A DNA stretch of 64,000 bases, from NCBI GenBank assembly GCA_016213785.1, contig JACQZQ010000064.1, positions 81,836 through 145,835 of the forward strand. Direction: 5' to 3'. The stretch comes from Acidobacteriota bacterium. Its GTDB lineage: Bacteria > Acidobacteriota > Blastocatellia > Chloracidobacteriales > JADJPF01. This document shows positions 1 through 7,771 of this stretch, one piece after another. Both the position numbers and the translations under genes were made by a program. The notes under the pieces are model-generated. The model was not told the origin of the DNA. It did not search any database and worked only from the letters and a program-made list of their open reading frames with translations. Position 1 is the stretch's first letter. Each line of letters begins with the position of its first letter.

Positions 1-695
1 GGGCAACTGATAAGCTTTCTTCTATAGGTTTACTTGCTGCTGGTGTTGCTCATGAGGTAAATACCCCTTTAACAGGAATTTCTAGCTATACACAGATGTT
101 ACTTGCTCAAACCCCTTCTATAGACCCTAAACATTTAGTACTAGAAAAAATTAAACGCCAAACCCATAGAGCATCAGAAATTGTCAACAATTTGCTAAAT
201 TTCTCTCGTACTGGGAATGTTGAATTTGCTGAGTTAGATATTCATAGAGTTTTAGATGATACGATTCAACTGCTTGAGCCTCAACTTAGAAATACACAAA
301 TAAAACTTGAAAGAGCTTATGGTGAAGCTCTTCCTAGCACTATTGGCAATGCAACCAAACTCCAACAAGTTTTTATGAATCTTTTAATTAATGCTCGTGA
401 TGCAATGCCCCAAGGAGGTACATTAAGCATACATACTCAATATCGCGATGGCGCAATTTTAATAGAAATACAAGATACTGGAGTAGGTATTGCACCAGAA
501 AATATTGCTAAAATCTATGATCCTTTCTTTACCACTAAAGGTGTTGGACAAGGAACAGGCTTAGGTTTAGCTGTAAGTTATGGCATTATTCAAGAACATA
601 AGGGAAGAATTTTTGTAGAAAGTAAACCTGGTCAAGGCACCCAATTTCAAATTAAATTGCCTGCTTCTACTAGACTGCAATTAGCAGGAGACTAA
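1..695 (+). CDS. Sensor histidine kinase, C-terminal part (5' end outside window)
   Basis: The reading frame is open from base 3, so the gene begins before the window. The first codons encode an H-box (G-V-A-H-E-V-N-T-P) with the phospho-accepting His at codon 51-53, so HisKA is nearly complete and only the sensor part is missing. An N-box ([14 protein letters not shown]), G1 ([11 protein letters not shown]), F-box (DPFFTTK) and G2 ([13 protein letters not shown]) of the HATPase domain follow. This is a NtrB-like soluble kinase core that autophosphorylates and passes phosphate to a response regulator. The nearest candidate partner is the sigma-54 activator at 1996, but another kinase directly overlaps that gene, so the pairing is uncertain. 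The first ATG visible in frame is at 96, which is inside HisKA and is not the true start. Confidence 0.93.
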   Translation, partial: ATDKLSSIGLLAAGVAHEVNTPLTGISSYTQMLLAQTPSIDPKHLVLEKIKRQTHRASEIVNNLLNFSRTGNVEFAELDIHRVLDDTIQLLEPQLRNTQIKLERAYGEALPSTIGNATKLQQVFMNLLINARDAMPQGGTLSIHTQYRDGAILIEIQDTGVGIAPENIAKIYDPFFTTKGVGQGTGLGLAVSYGIIQEHKGRIFVESKPGQGTQFQIKLPASTRLQLAGD

Positions 696-770
696 ACTTA
701 AACTAACTAAACTTTCCAATATTTCCTCTTTCATCAAAAATAATAAATTAAAAATCAGGAAAATTTTTTC

Positions 771-1424
771 ATGAAATCAAATTATGCTGTTTTATGGGAT
801 TTAGACGGTACTCTTATTGACTCAACAGATTATCACTTTAAGGCTTGGCAAGAAACGGTAGAAAAAGAAGGTTATGCTCTTTCTAGAGAAACTTTTATAT
901 CTTGTTTTGGTCAACGAAGTGAAACGGCTGTATATACTTACTGTAACAAAAACCTAACTTTATCCGACGCTCAAAGAATTGTTATTAATAAACAATTGTC
1001 TTACCGCGAAATTATTCGCACCAAAGGGATTGAACTTGTCCCAAATGCAAAGAACCTTTTACTAGAATTAAAACTTAATAAATGGCAACAGGCTTTAGCT
1101 ACCTCTGCATCGGCTGAAGATGTAGAAACTATCCTAAGGGTTTTAGACTTAAAGGATCATTTTGATGCATGGGTTTCTGCTGAAGCAGTTAAAGAAAGTA
1201 AACCGAGTCCAGAAATCTTTTTACTTGCAGCAGATAGGCTAAAAATAAAACCTCAAAATTGTATAGTGGTTGAGGATTCAGCAGTAGGTATAGAAGCGGC
1301 CAAAAGAGCTAAAATGAAAAGCATTGGGGTTTTATCTTCACATAAAAATTTAGACGCTGATCTTATAGTGCATAACTTATTAGAAATTACTATTGATATT
1401 TTCGATAGGTTAATTAAGGAATGA
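771..1424 (+). CDS. HAD-superfamily hydrolase, beta-phosphoglucomutase-like
   Basis: 217 residues, full length for the subfamily. Motif I is W-D-L-D-G-T-L near residue 9 (nucleophile Asp and acid/base Asp). Motif II Thr/Ser lies in 'LATSAS', motif III Lys in 'KESKPSPEIF' and motif IV in 'VVEDSAVGIEAA'. The cap inserted after motif I is the small helical type used by phosphoglucomutases, sugar-phosphate phosphatases and phosphoglycolate phosphatase. The substrate cannot be read from the sequence. A CAGGAA ribosome binding site lies 9 nt before the ATG. The gene stands alone, between the upstream kinase and the sRNA. Confidence 0.9.
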   Translation: MKSNYAVLWDLDGTLIDSTDYHFKAWQETVEKEGYALSRETFISCFGQRSETAVYTYCNKNLTLSDAQRIVINKQLSYREIIRTKGIELVPNAKNLLLELKLNKWQQALATSASAEDVETILRVLDLKDHFDAWVSAEAVKESKPSPEIFLLAADRLKIKPQNCIVVEDSAVGIEAAKRAKMKSIGVLSSHKNLDADLIVHNLLEITIDIFDRLIKE

Positions 1425-1459
1425 GGATTTTTCCACACCTAAACCTGAAAAAATCCTCA
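1422..1459 (+). terminator. Stem-loop at the end of the HAD gene
   Basis: An 11-bp perfect inverted repeat (TGAGGATTTTT / AAAAATCCTCA) starts in the stop codon of the HAD gene. The right arm is followed by CCTTAAAAAAG, not a clean T-run, so termination on this strand may be weak. Confidence 0.5.
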
Positions 1460-1607
1460 CCTTAAAAAAGTAAAAACCTTTTTAATCACTTAAATAGTAA
1501 TTATATTAAATATTACGTAAGACAATTAAAATTCTAACTTATTCTATTTATTGATAGATATAATAGTAGGTAAAAATTAAACTTTAATTTAGCAAAAAAA
1601 TAATTTA

Positions 1608-1623
1608 TGGCACAATGGTTGCT
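1608..1623 (+). promoter_or_regulatory. Sigma-54 (RpoN) -24/-12 promoter
   Basis: TGGCAC, five bases (AATGG), then TTGCT matches the RpoN consensus TGGCAC-N5-TTGCW at every position, with the invariant GG and GC at exact spacing. It predicts a start near 1633-1635, immediately before a structured, terminator-ended RNA. RpoN promoters need an AAA+ activator, and one is encoded at 1996-3408. Confidence 0.85.
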
Positions 1624-1632
1624 CTATAAGAG

Positions 1633-1740
1633 GTCAAGAGTATGGCGGGGGCCAATACTCTTTCACCTAGCTAACAGCGCTAAGTTTTACACCACAGATT
1701 GAGCTAAATGCTCCCTGCAAATCTGTGGTGCACTTTTTTT
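1633..1740 (+). ncRNA. Sigma-54-dependent small RNA (unnamed)
   Basis: About 108 nt from the predicted RpoN start to the T-run. The 5' hairpin (1631-1668) pairs AAGAGTAT (1636-1643) with ATACTCTT (1655-1662), extended by AGGT/ACCT, and exposes an 11-base loop GGCGGGGGCCA. A G-run of this kind is striking in such AT-rich DNA. A linker follows, then a terminator. No convincing ORF lies in the transcript. I do not recognise an Rfam family. By analogy with other RpoN-driven riboregulators (CrcZ type) it could sequester a protein or pair with mRNAs. That is inference, while the promoter, hairpins and terminator are seen directly. Confidence 0.72.
1690..1740 (+). terminator. Rho-independent terminator of the sRNA
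   Basis: CACCACAGATT pairs perfectly with AATCTGTGGTG (1690-1700 with 1720-1730). An inner GAGC/GCTC hairpin sits between the arms, and a run of seven T follows at 1734-1740. Confidence 0.88.
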
Positions 1741-1903
1741 AAAGACAAATTTATCAATACTTTAACACATTTACAAAATTTCATTTATTTCTCTAAAAAT
1801 TCTGCAATTTTTTTCTTATTACTCTTGCGAAAAATTTACCAACCATTGATCATTACTGTGGAATATTACTACTGAAACAAATCTTTGCTCAAAAAAACAC
1901 ACT

Positions 1904-1922
1904 ATTTTGTCAGGAACAAAAT
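1904..1922 (+). promoter_or_regulatory. Inverted repeat upstream of the NtrC-type gene
   Basis: ATTTTGT-CAGGA-ACAAAAT is a 7-bp perfect inverted repeat about 75 bp before the activator's start. TTTGCTCAA occurs on both sides of it (about 1883 and 1922). It is a possible operator for the gene at 1996. The rest of 1741-1995 shows nothing else. Confidence 0.3.
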
Positions 1923-1995
1923 TTGCTCAAGCAGTTACTTAAAAGATTTTTACTCAGGAGCTAATATTACTACTCTAGGATAAACAACTATTACC

Positions 1996-3408
1996 ATGTC
2001 AAAAGAAAAAATTCTAATTGTTGATGATGAACAAATGATTCGTTGGACTTTAAGAGAAGCTCTTAAAGGCTGGGGTTACTATTCAATAGAAGCAGAAACA
2101 GTTAATGAAGCTTTAACACTTTTTGAATCTGAACAGCCTTCAGCCATTTTACTAGACATTAATTTACCAGATGGTTCAGGTCTTGATGTATTACGCGAAG
2201 TCAAAAAACGACATCCTCAAGCTCTTGTTATTATGATTACGGCTAATGTAATGGTAGATGATACAATTGCAGCCCTTCGAGGAGGTGCTTACGATTTTAT
2301 TAGTAAGCCTATTAACCTTAGCGAACTACAAGTTACCTTACGCAATGGTTTAGAAACTCACCAACTTAGAAAAGAAGTTTTTCAAGTACGTAAGGAAAGA
2401 GCTAAACAGTTTAATTTTGACCAAATTATAGGAAAATCCTCAATAATGCTTGAAACTCTAGCTCTTGCTCGTAAGGTTGCTGAAAGTGAAGCATCTTCAG
2501 TGCTTTTGCAAGGTGAGAGTGGAACAGGAAAAGATTTAATTGCTAAAGCAATTCATTATGGTTCACATAGAGCGGAATCTCCTTTTGTAGCAATAAATTG
2601 CGCTACACTGCCAGCAAACTTAATTGAAAGTGAACTCTTTGGTTATGAAAAAGGAGCCTTTACAGATGCAAAAGCTCGTAAAGAAGGTCTTTTTGAACAA
2701 GCTGAAGGTGGAACTATCTTTTTAGACGAAATAGGAGAACTAGAACTTAGCCTACAAGCTAAGTTATTACGTGTTTTAGAGGAAGGGACTTTTCGTCGTG
2801 TTGGTGGCCTTAAAGATATCCCTCTTAATGTCCGGGTTATTGCTGCTTCAAATAGAGATCTTAGAACAGAAAGCGAAAATAATAAGTTTCGCCTAGATCT
2901 CTATTATCGTCTCTCAGTTATTCAAATTGATATCTCTCCCTTAAGAGAAAGAATTGATGATGTCTTATCTTTAGCTCAGTATTATATAAGTGTCTTTAAT
3001 GAACGCTTACGTAGAAATATTAAAGGTCTATCACCTGAAGTAGAAAAAATCTTTCGTGCTTATAAGTGGCCTGGTAATGTTCGTGAACTACGTAATTGTA
3101 TTGAAAGAGCTATGATTTTAGAAGATGGAGATTTAATCACCTCCAAATATTTGCCTAGAGGGTTAATGCCAGAAAATACACATGCTATAGAGCAAAACCT
3201 CCCTCTACATAACCCAAACAGCCCACATTTATTCCATTTGCCTTTGGTAGGCATAAATCTAGAAGAAGTTGAACTATCCTTAGTCCAACAGGCTATGGAA
3301 TATAGTAATAACAACCAAACTCGTGCAGCAGAATTATTAGGAATTTCTAGAGATCAATTGCGCTATAGATTAAAGAAGTTAGACGGTACTGTTGTTGAGA
3401 CAAAATAA
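1996..3408 (+). CDS. NtrC-family sigma-54-dependent response regulator
   Basis: 470 residues in three domains. The receiver domain (1-120) has phospho-acceptor Asp54 in '[10 protein letters not shown]' and an acidic pocket 'VDDE'. The AAA+ sigma-54 interaction domain (about 145-385) has Walker A GESGTGKD near 173, the sigma-54 contact loop as GAFTDA (GAFTGA in NtrC; the D form occurs in this family) and Walker B '[11 protein letters not shown]'. A Fis-type HTH lies at about 432-465 ([18 protein letters not shown]). The protein opens sigma-54 promoters when phosphorylated. The stop codon overlaps the next kinase gene by one base (TAATG), so the two are one transcriptional unit and probable partners. 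A CAGGAG lies 35 nt upstream of the ATG and AGGA 16 nt upstream, so the ribosome binding site is loose. Confidence 0.95.
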   Translation: MSKEKILIVDDEQMIRWTLREALKGWGYYSIEAETVNEALTLFESEQPSAILLDINLPDGSGLDVLREVKKRHPQALVIMITANVMVDDTIAALRGGAYDFISKPINLSELQVTLRNGLETHQLRKEVFQVRKERAKQFNFDQIIGKSSIMLETLALARKVAESEASSVLLQGESGTGKDLIAKAIHYGSHRAESPFVAINCATLPANLIESELFGYEKGAFTDAKARKEGLFEQAEGGTIFLDEIGELELSLQAKLLRVLEEGTFRRVGGLKDIPLNVRVIAASNRDLRTESENNKFRLDLYYRLSVIQIDISPLRERIDDVLSLAQYYISVFNERLRRNIKGLSPEVEKIFRAYKWPGNVRELRNCIERAMILEDGDLITSKYLPRGLMPENTHAIEQNLPLHNPNSPHLFHLPLVGINLEEVELSLVQQAMEYSNNNQTRAAELLGISRDQLRYRLKKLDGTVVETK

Positions 3409-4505
3409 TGATTAAAGATAATGTAAAACTTAATTTAGTGCAAACCTTGTCACAAGCTAATCTAGAAATAGGAAAGCTTATTGAAACTATTGAAGATGGT
3501 GTATGTGTGGAGGATCTGGAACGAAAAATTATTCATGCTAATAGTGCTTTTGCTAAAATACTTGGAATAGAACAAGAACAAATTATTGATAAAACTTCTA
3601 TAGAAGTCTTTTCTAAATCTAATTTAGTTTTTATATTAAGCCTTTTTAATAGCTCAAATGTTGAAAACAATAAAGAAGAACTTTTTAATCAAAATACAGG
3701 CCAACGCCTACGTGTAAAGGTGTCTCCCATCTATGATGGTTTTGATAAAATTTCAGGGTATTTAACAATAATTCGAGATATTACAGATGTAATTCAACGT
3801 GAAAGGGAAATGGCTAGAGCCGAACAACTAGCTTTAATTGGCGAGCTTGTTGCTGGTTTAGCTCATGAAATACGTAATCCTTTAACTGGTATTCAAGGCG
3901 TAATGGATATACTTATTGAAAAAAAAGGAAAAAATGATCCTGAAAAAATAATTCTAGAAAATGCTCGTCAAGAAGTTTGGCGAATTGATGCAGCAATAAG
4001 AAGTTTACTTGATCGTTCCCGTATAAGAGCAATGAAATTAATCTCTACTTCTTTAGCTAAAGTAGCTAAGTCAGCTGTAATGCTCGCTCAAGATCAACTT
4101 GCTGCAACAAGTGATGCAACTAATAGAATACAAATCATTTACCTACCTTCACTTGACCCTATTATTCTACCCATTGATGCACCTCAAATAGAAGATGCAA
4201 TTCTTAATTTAATACTTAATGCGATCGAGGCAATCGATCAAAGAGGACAAATTACAGTTAATTTGTTGAAAATAATGGAGAATGGCTTTAATAAAGAGGC
4301 AGTTATAGAAGTAAAAGATAATGGTAGAGGCATTCCAAAAGATAATTTAGTTAAAATTTTTAATCCATTTTTTAGTACTAAGCCTTATGGAACAGGACTA
4401 GGGCTTGCTGCTGTAAAACGTATATTACGCGCTCACAATGGACGTGTTGAAGTAGATTCTATTGAAGGCAAAGGATCAGCTTTCAGACTTTATATACCTT
4501 ATTAG
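3408..4505 (+). CDS. PAS-domain sensor histidine kinase (NtrB-like)
   Basis: 365 residues with no membrane segment. The PAS domain (about 20-130) begins 'LIETIEDGVCVEDLERKI' and ends in 'LTIIRDITDV'. HisKA has the H-box LAHEIRNPLTG with His153. HATPase_c contains an N-box 'DAILNLILNAIEAI', G1 'VKDNGRGIPKDN', F-box 'NPFFSTKPYG' and G2 'GTGLGLAAVKRIL'. It is a cytosolic kinase for the overlapping sigma-54 activator. PAS proteins sense small ligands, redox state or energy state, but the signal cannot be inferred here. The one-base overlap with the upstream regulator indicates translational coupling. Confidence 0.93.
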   Translation: MIKDNVKLNLVQTLSQANLEIGKLIETIEDGVCVEDLERKIIHANSAFAKILGIEQEQIIDKTSIEVFSKSNLVFILSLFNSSNVENNKEELFNQNTGQRLRVKVSPIYDGFDKISGYLTIIRDITDVIQREREMARAEQLALIGELVAGLAHEIRNPLTGIQGVMDILIEKKGKNDPEKIILENARQEVWRIDAAIRSLLDRSRIRAMKLISTSLAKVAKSAVMLAQDQLAATSDATNRIQIIYLPSLDPIILPIDAPQIEDAILNLILNAIEAIDQRGQITVNLLKIMENGFNKEAVIEVKDNGRGIPKDNLVKIFNPFFSTKPYGTGLGLAAVKRILRAHNGRVEVDSIEGKGSAFRLYIPY

Positions 4506-4567
4506 TAATCAGCTAGTTATCATACATAGTGGATTTTTATTACAGCTAATTTTCGTAGGAGTTACAT

Positions 4568-5458
4568 ATGAGTTTACTTAAAGATCGTGCTGCAAATTTT
4601 TTTGCTGACCTACAAGATAGAATTTGTAAGGGTCTAGAAGCTTGCGATGGTCAAGCAAAATTTCATGAAGATAATTGGAAACGTGAAGGCGGTGGTGGTG
4701 GTAGAACAAGAGTTATGACTGATGGGGCTATATTTGAAAAGGCTGGTGTTAATTTTTCAACTGTTTTTGGGGAAATGCCAGAAAACTTAGGGAAAAAATT
4801 AAATTTAGATGGAAAAACAGATTTTTTTGCTACAGGAACTTCCTTAGTCTTACACCCTCATAACCCAATGATTCCAACTACTCATGCTAACTTTCGCTAC
4901 TTTGAAACAAAAGATAAAGTTTGGTTTGGAGGTGGCGCTGATATTACACCTTATTATCCTTATCGTGAAGATATAGTTCATTTTCATCAAACACTAAAAA
5001 ATGCTTGTGATAAGCATAATGATAAATATTATCCAAAATTTAAAAAATGGTGTGATGAATATTTTACAATTCGCCACCGTGATGAAATGCGAGGATCTGG
5101 AGGGATATTTTTTGACTACTTAAAAGACAATTTGGAAGAAACCTTTAAATTTGTACAAGATGCAGGAAATTCTTTTCTTAGTGCATATGTTCCAATAGTA
5201 GAAAAACGACGTAATGAAACTTTTGGTGAGCGTGAGCGACATTTCCAATTAATACGCCGAGGTCGTTATGTTGAATTTAATTTAGTTTATGACCGAGGTA
5301 CGGTTTTTGGCTTAGAGACAAAAGGCCGAATTGAGTCTATTTTAATGTCACTACCAAAATTAGCACAATGGGATTATGACTATAAACCTGAGCCTGGAAG
5401 TAAAGAACAAGTAGCTATGGCTTATTTTCAACCTCAGGATTGGCTAGGAATTGAGTAA
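4568..5458 (+). CDS. hemF: Oxygen-dependent coproporphyrinogen III oxidase
   Basis: 296 residues, matching full-length HemF. Family signatures are present: 'EDNWKREGGGGGRTRVM' near the N-terminus, 'VWFGGGADITPYYPY' in the middle and 'GRYVEFNLVYDRGTVFGL' near the C-terminus. HemF converts coproporphyrinogen III to protoporphyrinogen IX in heme synthesis, using O2, so the organism is expected to live at least partly under oxic conditions. TAGGAG lies 7 nt before the ATG. It is monocistronic: a kinase gene is upstream and a convergent gene is downstream. Confidence 0.97.
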   Translation: MSLLKDRAANFFADLQDRICKGLEACDGQAKFHEDNWKREGGGGGRTRVMTDGAIFEKAGVNFSTVFGEMPENLGKKLNLDGKTDFFATGTSLVLHPHNPMIPTTHANFRYFETKDKVWFGGGADITPYYPYREDIVHFHQTLKNACDKHNDKYYPKFKKWCDEYFTIRHRDEMRGSGGIFFDYLKDNLEETFKFVQDAGNSFLSAYVPIVEKRRNETFGERERHFQLIRRGRYVEFNLVYDRGTVFGLETKGRIESILMSLPKLAQWDYDYKPEPGSKEQVAMAYFQPQDWLGIE

Positions 5459-5480
5459 TTTTTTATTAAAGAATTTTTAA

Positions 5481-5513
5481 ACAAAAAAACAGGTGAGAGG
5501 TTTCTCACCTGTT
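5481..5513 (-). terminator. Rho-independent terminator for the minus-strand repeat protein
   Basis: AACAGGTGAGA and TCTCACCTGTT form an 11-bp perfect stem with a GGTT loop (5488-5513). The A-run at 5483-5489 reads as a T-run on the minus strand, so it terminates the gene at 5565-6647. It lacks a T-run in the hemF direction but could still slow that transcript. Confidence 0.85.
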
Positions 5514-5564
5514 ATCAAGTAAGGATTGTTATTGTGTGAGGTAAATTTATGACACGAGGAGAGC

Positions 5565-6647
5565 TTAAACTTTCATTGTGGACATTTTAGCCATTAATGT
5601 ATCTTGGGCTTGTTGTTGATTAGCATTACCGCCACCAGCATTTTTAAGAGCAGCTTCTAGTTGACCAATAAGAGACTTTAATTGTTCTAATAATTGACCG
5701 ATTTCAGAACCTTCTTCAGCACCTTTGCTTGGGTCTACTTGGCCTGTTTGACCTGTTTGACCTGCACCACCAGCTTGGCCTGTTTGACCTGTTTGGCCTG
5801 TTTGACCTGCATTACCAGGGCCACCTTGTTTAGCATCCTTATCTTGTCCACCTTTTAAGGATTCAAGCAATTTCTTAAGTAAATCAACGATTTGCCCTAA
5901 AAGCCCTGCTAGTTCTTTATTTTCAGCACCTTTAGCTGGGTCAGTTCCCTTAGTTGGGTCAGTACCTTTGCTTGGATCAGCTCCTTTAGTTGGGTCAGAT
6001 CCACCTGCTGGAGGAGTTTTATCAGTATTGCCAGGATTTCCTGTTGCAGGAGGATTGCTACCCCCATTCTTTAGAGCAGATAAAGCTTCTTTTAGTAAAC
6101 CAACTAACTCTTTATTGCTATCAGCTAAAGAACCTATTGCTTTAAGTGCAGATTCTAAAGTTTTGGTTAAATCTTTGATTTGTTCATCTTTCTTATTGGT
6201 CTTGCCAGTCTTTTCGGTTGAATCCATACCTTGCATTTTATCCATATTGGTATTTTCAGTACTATTCATCTTTGAGTATTTCATCACTTGGGGCTTGCAA
6301 TCATCACTATTATAAGTATTGGCTTTACCATAACCGCTAGCTGGATTTGGCTCTTTACCATAACCGTTAGTTGGAGTTGGTTGACAATTAATTGGACTTG
6401 GTTGGCAATTTTGACCATATTGACCAACAGCAGGTTTTACAAATTCCTTAGGGACACCTGGAGTAAGCTTTCTTGGGCTATCTGTTGTATTAAGTTCACC
6501 TTTTTTCACTGTAAGTTCGCGTCCACCACCAACAAGAACACCTGTTTTATTTGAATCATCGCCAAATTTGTTATTTTGTTGAGCGTTTTGAACGCTTTGA
6601 GTGTTTTGAGTGTTGTTAATTGAGTTGTTAGAAACGTTGTTAATCAT
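5565..6647 (-). CDS. Low-complexity Gly/Asn/Gln/Pro-rich protein with three amphipathic helices
   Basis: 360 residues with no signal peptide and no recognised domain. The N-terminus is Asn/Gln/Ser-rich (MINNVSNNSINNTQNTQ). A Pro/Tyr/Gly segment with three Cys follows, then a Lys/Asp-rich region, then three similar amphipathic helices ('NKELVGLLKEALSALKNGG', 'NKELAGLLGQIVDLLKKLLE', 'EIGQLLEQLKSLIGQLEAAL'). They are separated by repeat linkers of the type D-P-[TAS]-K-G and G-Q-T. The layout of polar N-terminus, Gly-rich linkers and Leu-rich helices recalls harpins and collagen-like secreted proteins, but the Cys residues and absence of secretion genes nearby argue against a firm assignment. A TAGGAG ribosome binding site lies 8 nt before the ATG and there is a strong terminator, so it is probably expressed. 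Confidence 0.72.
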   Translation of the reverse strand: MINNVSNNSINNTQNTQSVQNAQQNNKFGDDSNKTGVLVGGGRELTVKKGELNTTDSPRKLTPGVPKEFVKPAVGQYGQNCQPSPINCQPTPTNGYGKEPNPASGYGKANTYNSDDCKPQVMKYSKMNSTENTNMDKMQGMDSTEKTGKTNKKDEQIKDLTKTLESALKAIGSLADSNKELVGLLKEALSALKNGGSNPPATGNPGNTDKTPPAGGSDPTKGADPSKGTDPTKGTDPAKGAENKELAGLLGQIVDLLKKLLESLKGGQDKDAKQGGPGNAGQTGQTGQTGQAGGAGQTGQTGQVDPSKGAEEGSEIGQLLEQLKSLIGQLEAALKNAGGGNANQQQAQDTLMAKMSTMKV

Positions 6648-6840
6648 TGTATTATCTCCTAAAATTTTAATTTTGATTTAATGTGTCTTTCTGTCTAAGA
6701 GTAATGGCAAGGCTTGTACCAATAACCAAAACAGCTAATAAAATTTTTCTTAGAAATGCTTACCTATTGATTTTTGAAGTAGTTAGGAGTTTTTGAAATC
6801 TTTGTTTAATCCTCTTTTAAGGGCTTTAGGGGTAATTATC

Positions 6841-6900
6841 TGCCACTTTTGACAGGTCTATAAATGCCAAAAGTGGCAAGTCTGTCAAAAGTGGCAAGTC
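6841..6900. repeat. Cluster of inverted and direct repeats (TGTCAAAAGTGGCA type)
   Basis: TGCCACTTTTGACAG (6841-6855) is perfectly complementary to CTGTCAAAAGTGGCA (6882-6896). CAAAAGTGGCAAGTC occurs twice, at 6868-6882 and 6886-6900, with an 18-bp period. The element lies between the divergence-free minus-strand genes at 6647 and 6971, about 190 bp upstream of the repeat-protein start. It looks like a multi-site operator for that gene or a small structured element. The rest of 6648-6970 holds nothing recognisable. Confidence 0.6.
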
Positions 6901-6970
6901 AAAGGCAGAAACTTTATAAAAAATATTTTATTGTGCCAAAATAGGCTAAAAATAAAGTTAGAAAATATTT

Positions 6971-7756
6971 TTATATCCAAAAAAAGTTATTTTCTTCTGA
7001 TAAATAATCCCAATAAAACTGAGGCAAGACTTCTTCGGCGCGAGATCGAATAAGGACATCAAAATATTCTGATAGTGGAGTAATTTGAGGATTGACTTCT
7101 ATTAAATTTCTACATCTTCGCCTAGCTATTTTAACTAGTTGATGAATATAAGGGTTTTTGCCAGAAACCCCTATAGCCATAAATGTATCACTTTGTTCAA
7201 TTGCAATAACTGCTTGTCTATAAATAGCTCTGGGAATTAATTCATCTTTAAATAAAATATTTGGTCTAAGTTCTCCCTGGCATATATCGCAAGTGTCAGG
7301 CTTAGGTAATTGTCTAAAAGGCACTAAATCAACAATAGTTTGGCAAAAAGTGCAGCGCAGTTGCCAAATAGTCCCTTGCAGTTCAATAATATCGCTACTT
7401 CCCATTAAATGATGTAGCCCATCAAAATTTAGCGTTAGCAAGAAAAACTTTAATGGATAAGCAAAACGTCTTTGCTCCCAACCATGCAAAGTTTGATGAG
7501 AAATGCTTGGACGAGCTTTGTAAATACGGTTTCTAAGCTCATCATAAAATTCTATTACTATTTCTGGATAGTCTCTCCAAGCAGCAGATGATGCTAAATA
7601 ATCACTAGTATAATTACGAAAATAAGAAATTTTACCAGCACCAGAAAAAGTAGGAACACCGCTAGCTAAGGAAATTCCCGCTCCAGTTAAGACACATAGT
7701 GCTTTACTACGGCCAAATTGCATAATAATTTCTTCTGGTATTTCAAGCTTGTGCAT
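6971..7756 (-). CDS. SIR2-family protein, catalytic His replaced by Gln
   Basis: 261 residues, sirtuin fold throughout. NAD-binding 'LTGAGISLASGVPTF' is at residues 23-37, the 'T-L-N-F-D-G-L-H' loop at 108-115, four zinc-ribbon Cys in 'RCTFC' and 'CDICQG', and 'GVSGKNPY' and 'IEVNPQ' near the C-terminus. Active sirtuins have E-L-H-G where this protein has E-L-Q-G: the general-base His is Gln127 (codon at 7376-7378). The Arg that follows P-x-F in most sirtuins is Ser. NAD binding may persist, but classical deacylation is doubtful. It ends an operon with NurA (15-bp gap) and the Rad50-like ATPase, suggesting a role in DNA-end processing or defence, not metabolism. Confidence 0.85.
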   Translation of the reverse strand: MHKLEIPEEIIMQFGRSKALCVLTGAGISLASGVPTFSGAGKISYFRNYTSDYLASSAAWRDYPEIVIEFYDELRNRIYKARPSISHQTLHGWEQRRFAYPLKFFLLTLNFDGLHHLMGSSDIIELQGTIWQLRCTFCQTIVDLVPFRQLPKPDTCDICQGELRPNILFKDELIPRAIYRQAVIAIEQSDTFMAIGVSGKNPYIHQLVKIARRRCRNLIEVNPQITPLSEYFDVLIRSRAEEVLPQFYWDYLSEENNFFWI

Positions 7757-7771
7757 ATTTATTTAGTGACT

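Noticed and set aside
5565..6647. Firm annotation as a harpin
   Set aside because: Harpins lack cysteine and occur with type III secretion genes; this protein has three Cys and no such genes are nearby.
6841..6900. CRISPR-like repeats
   Set aside because: Only two direct copies with a 3-bp spacer, plus an inverted copy, and no cas genes.
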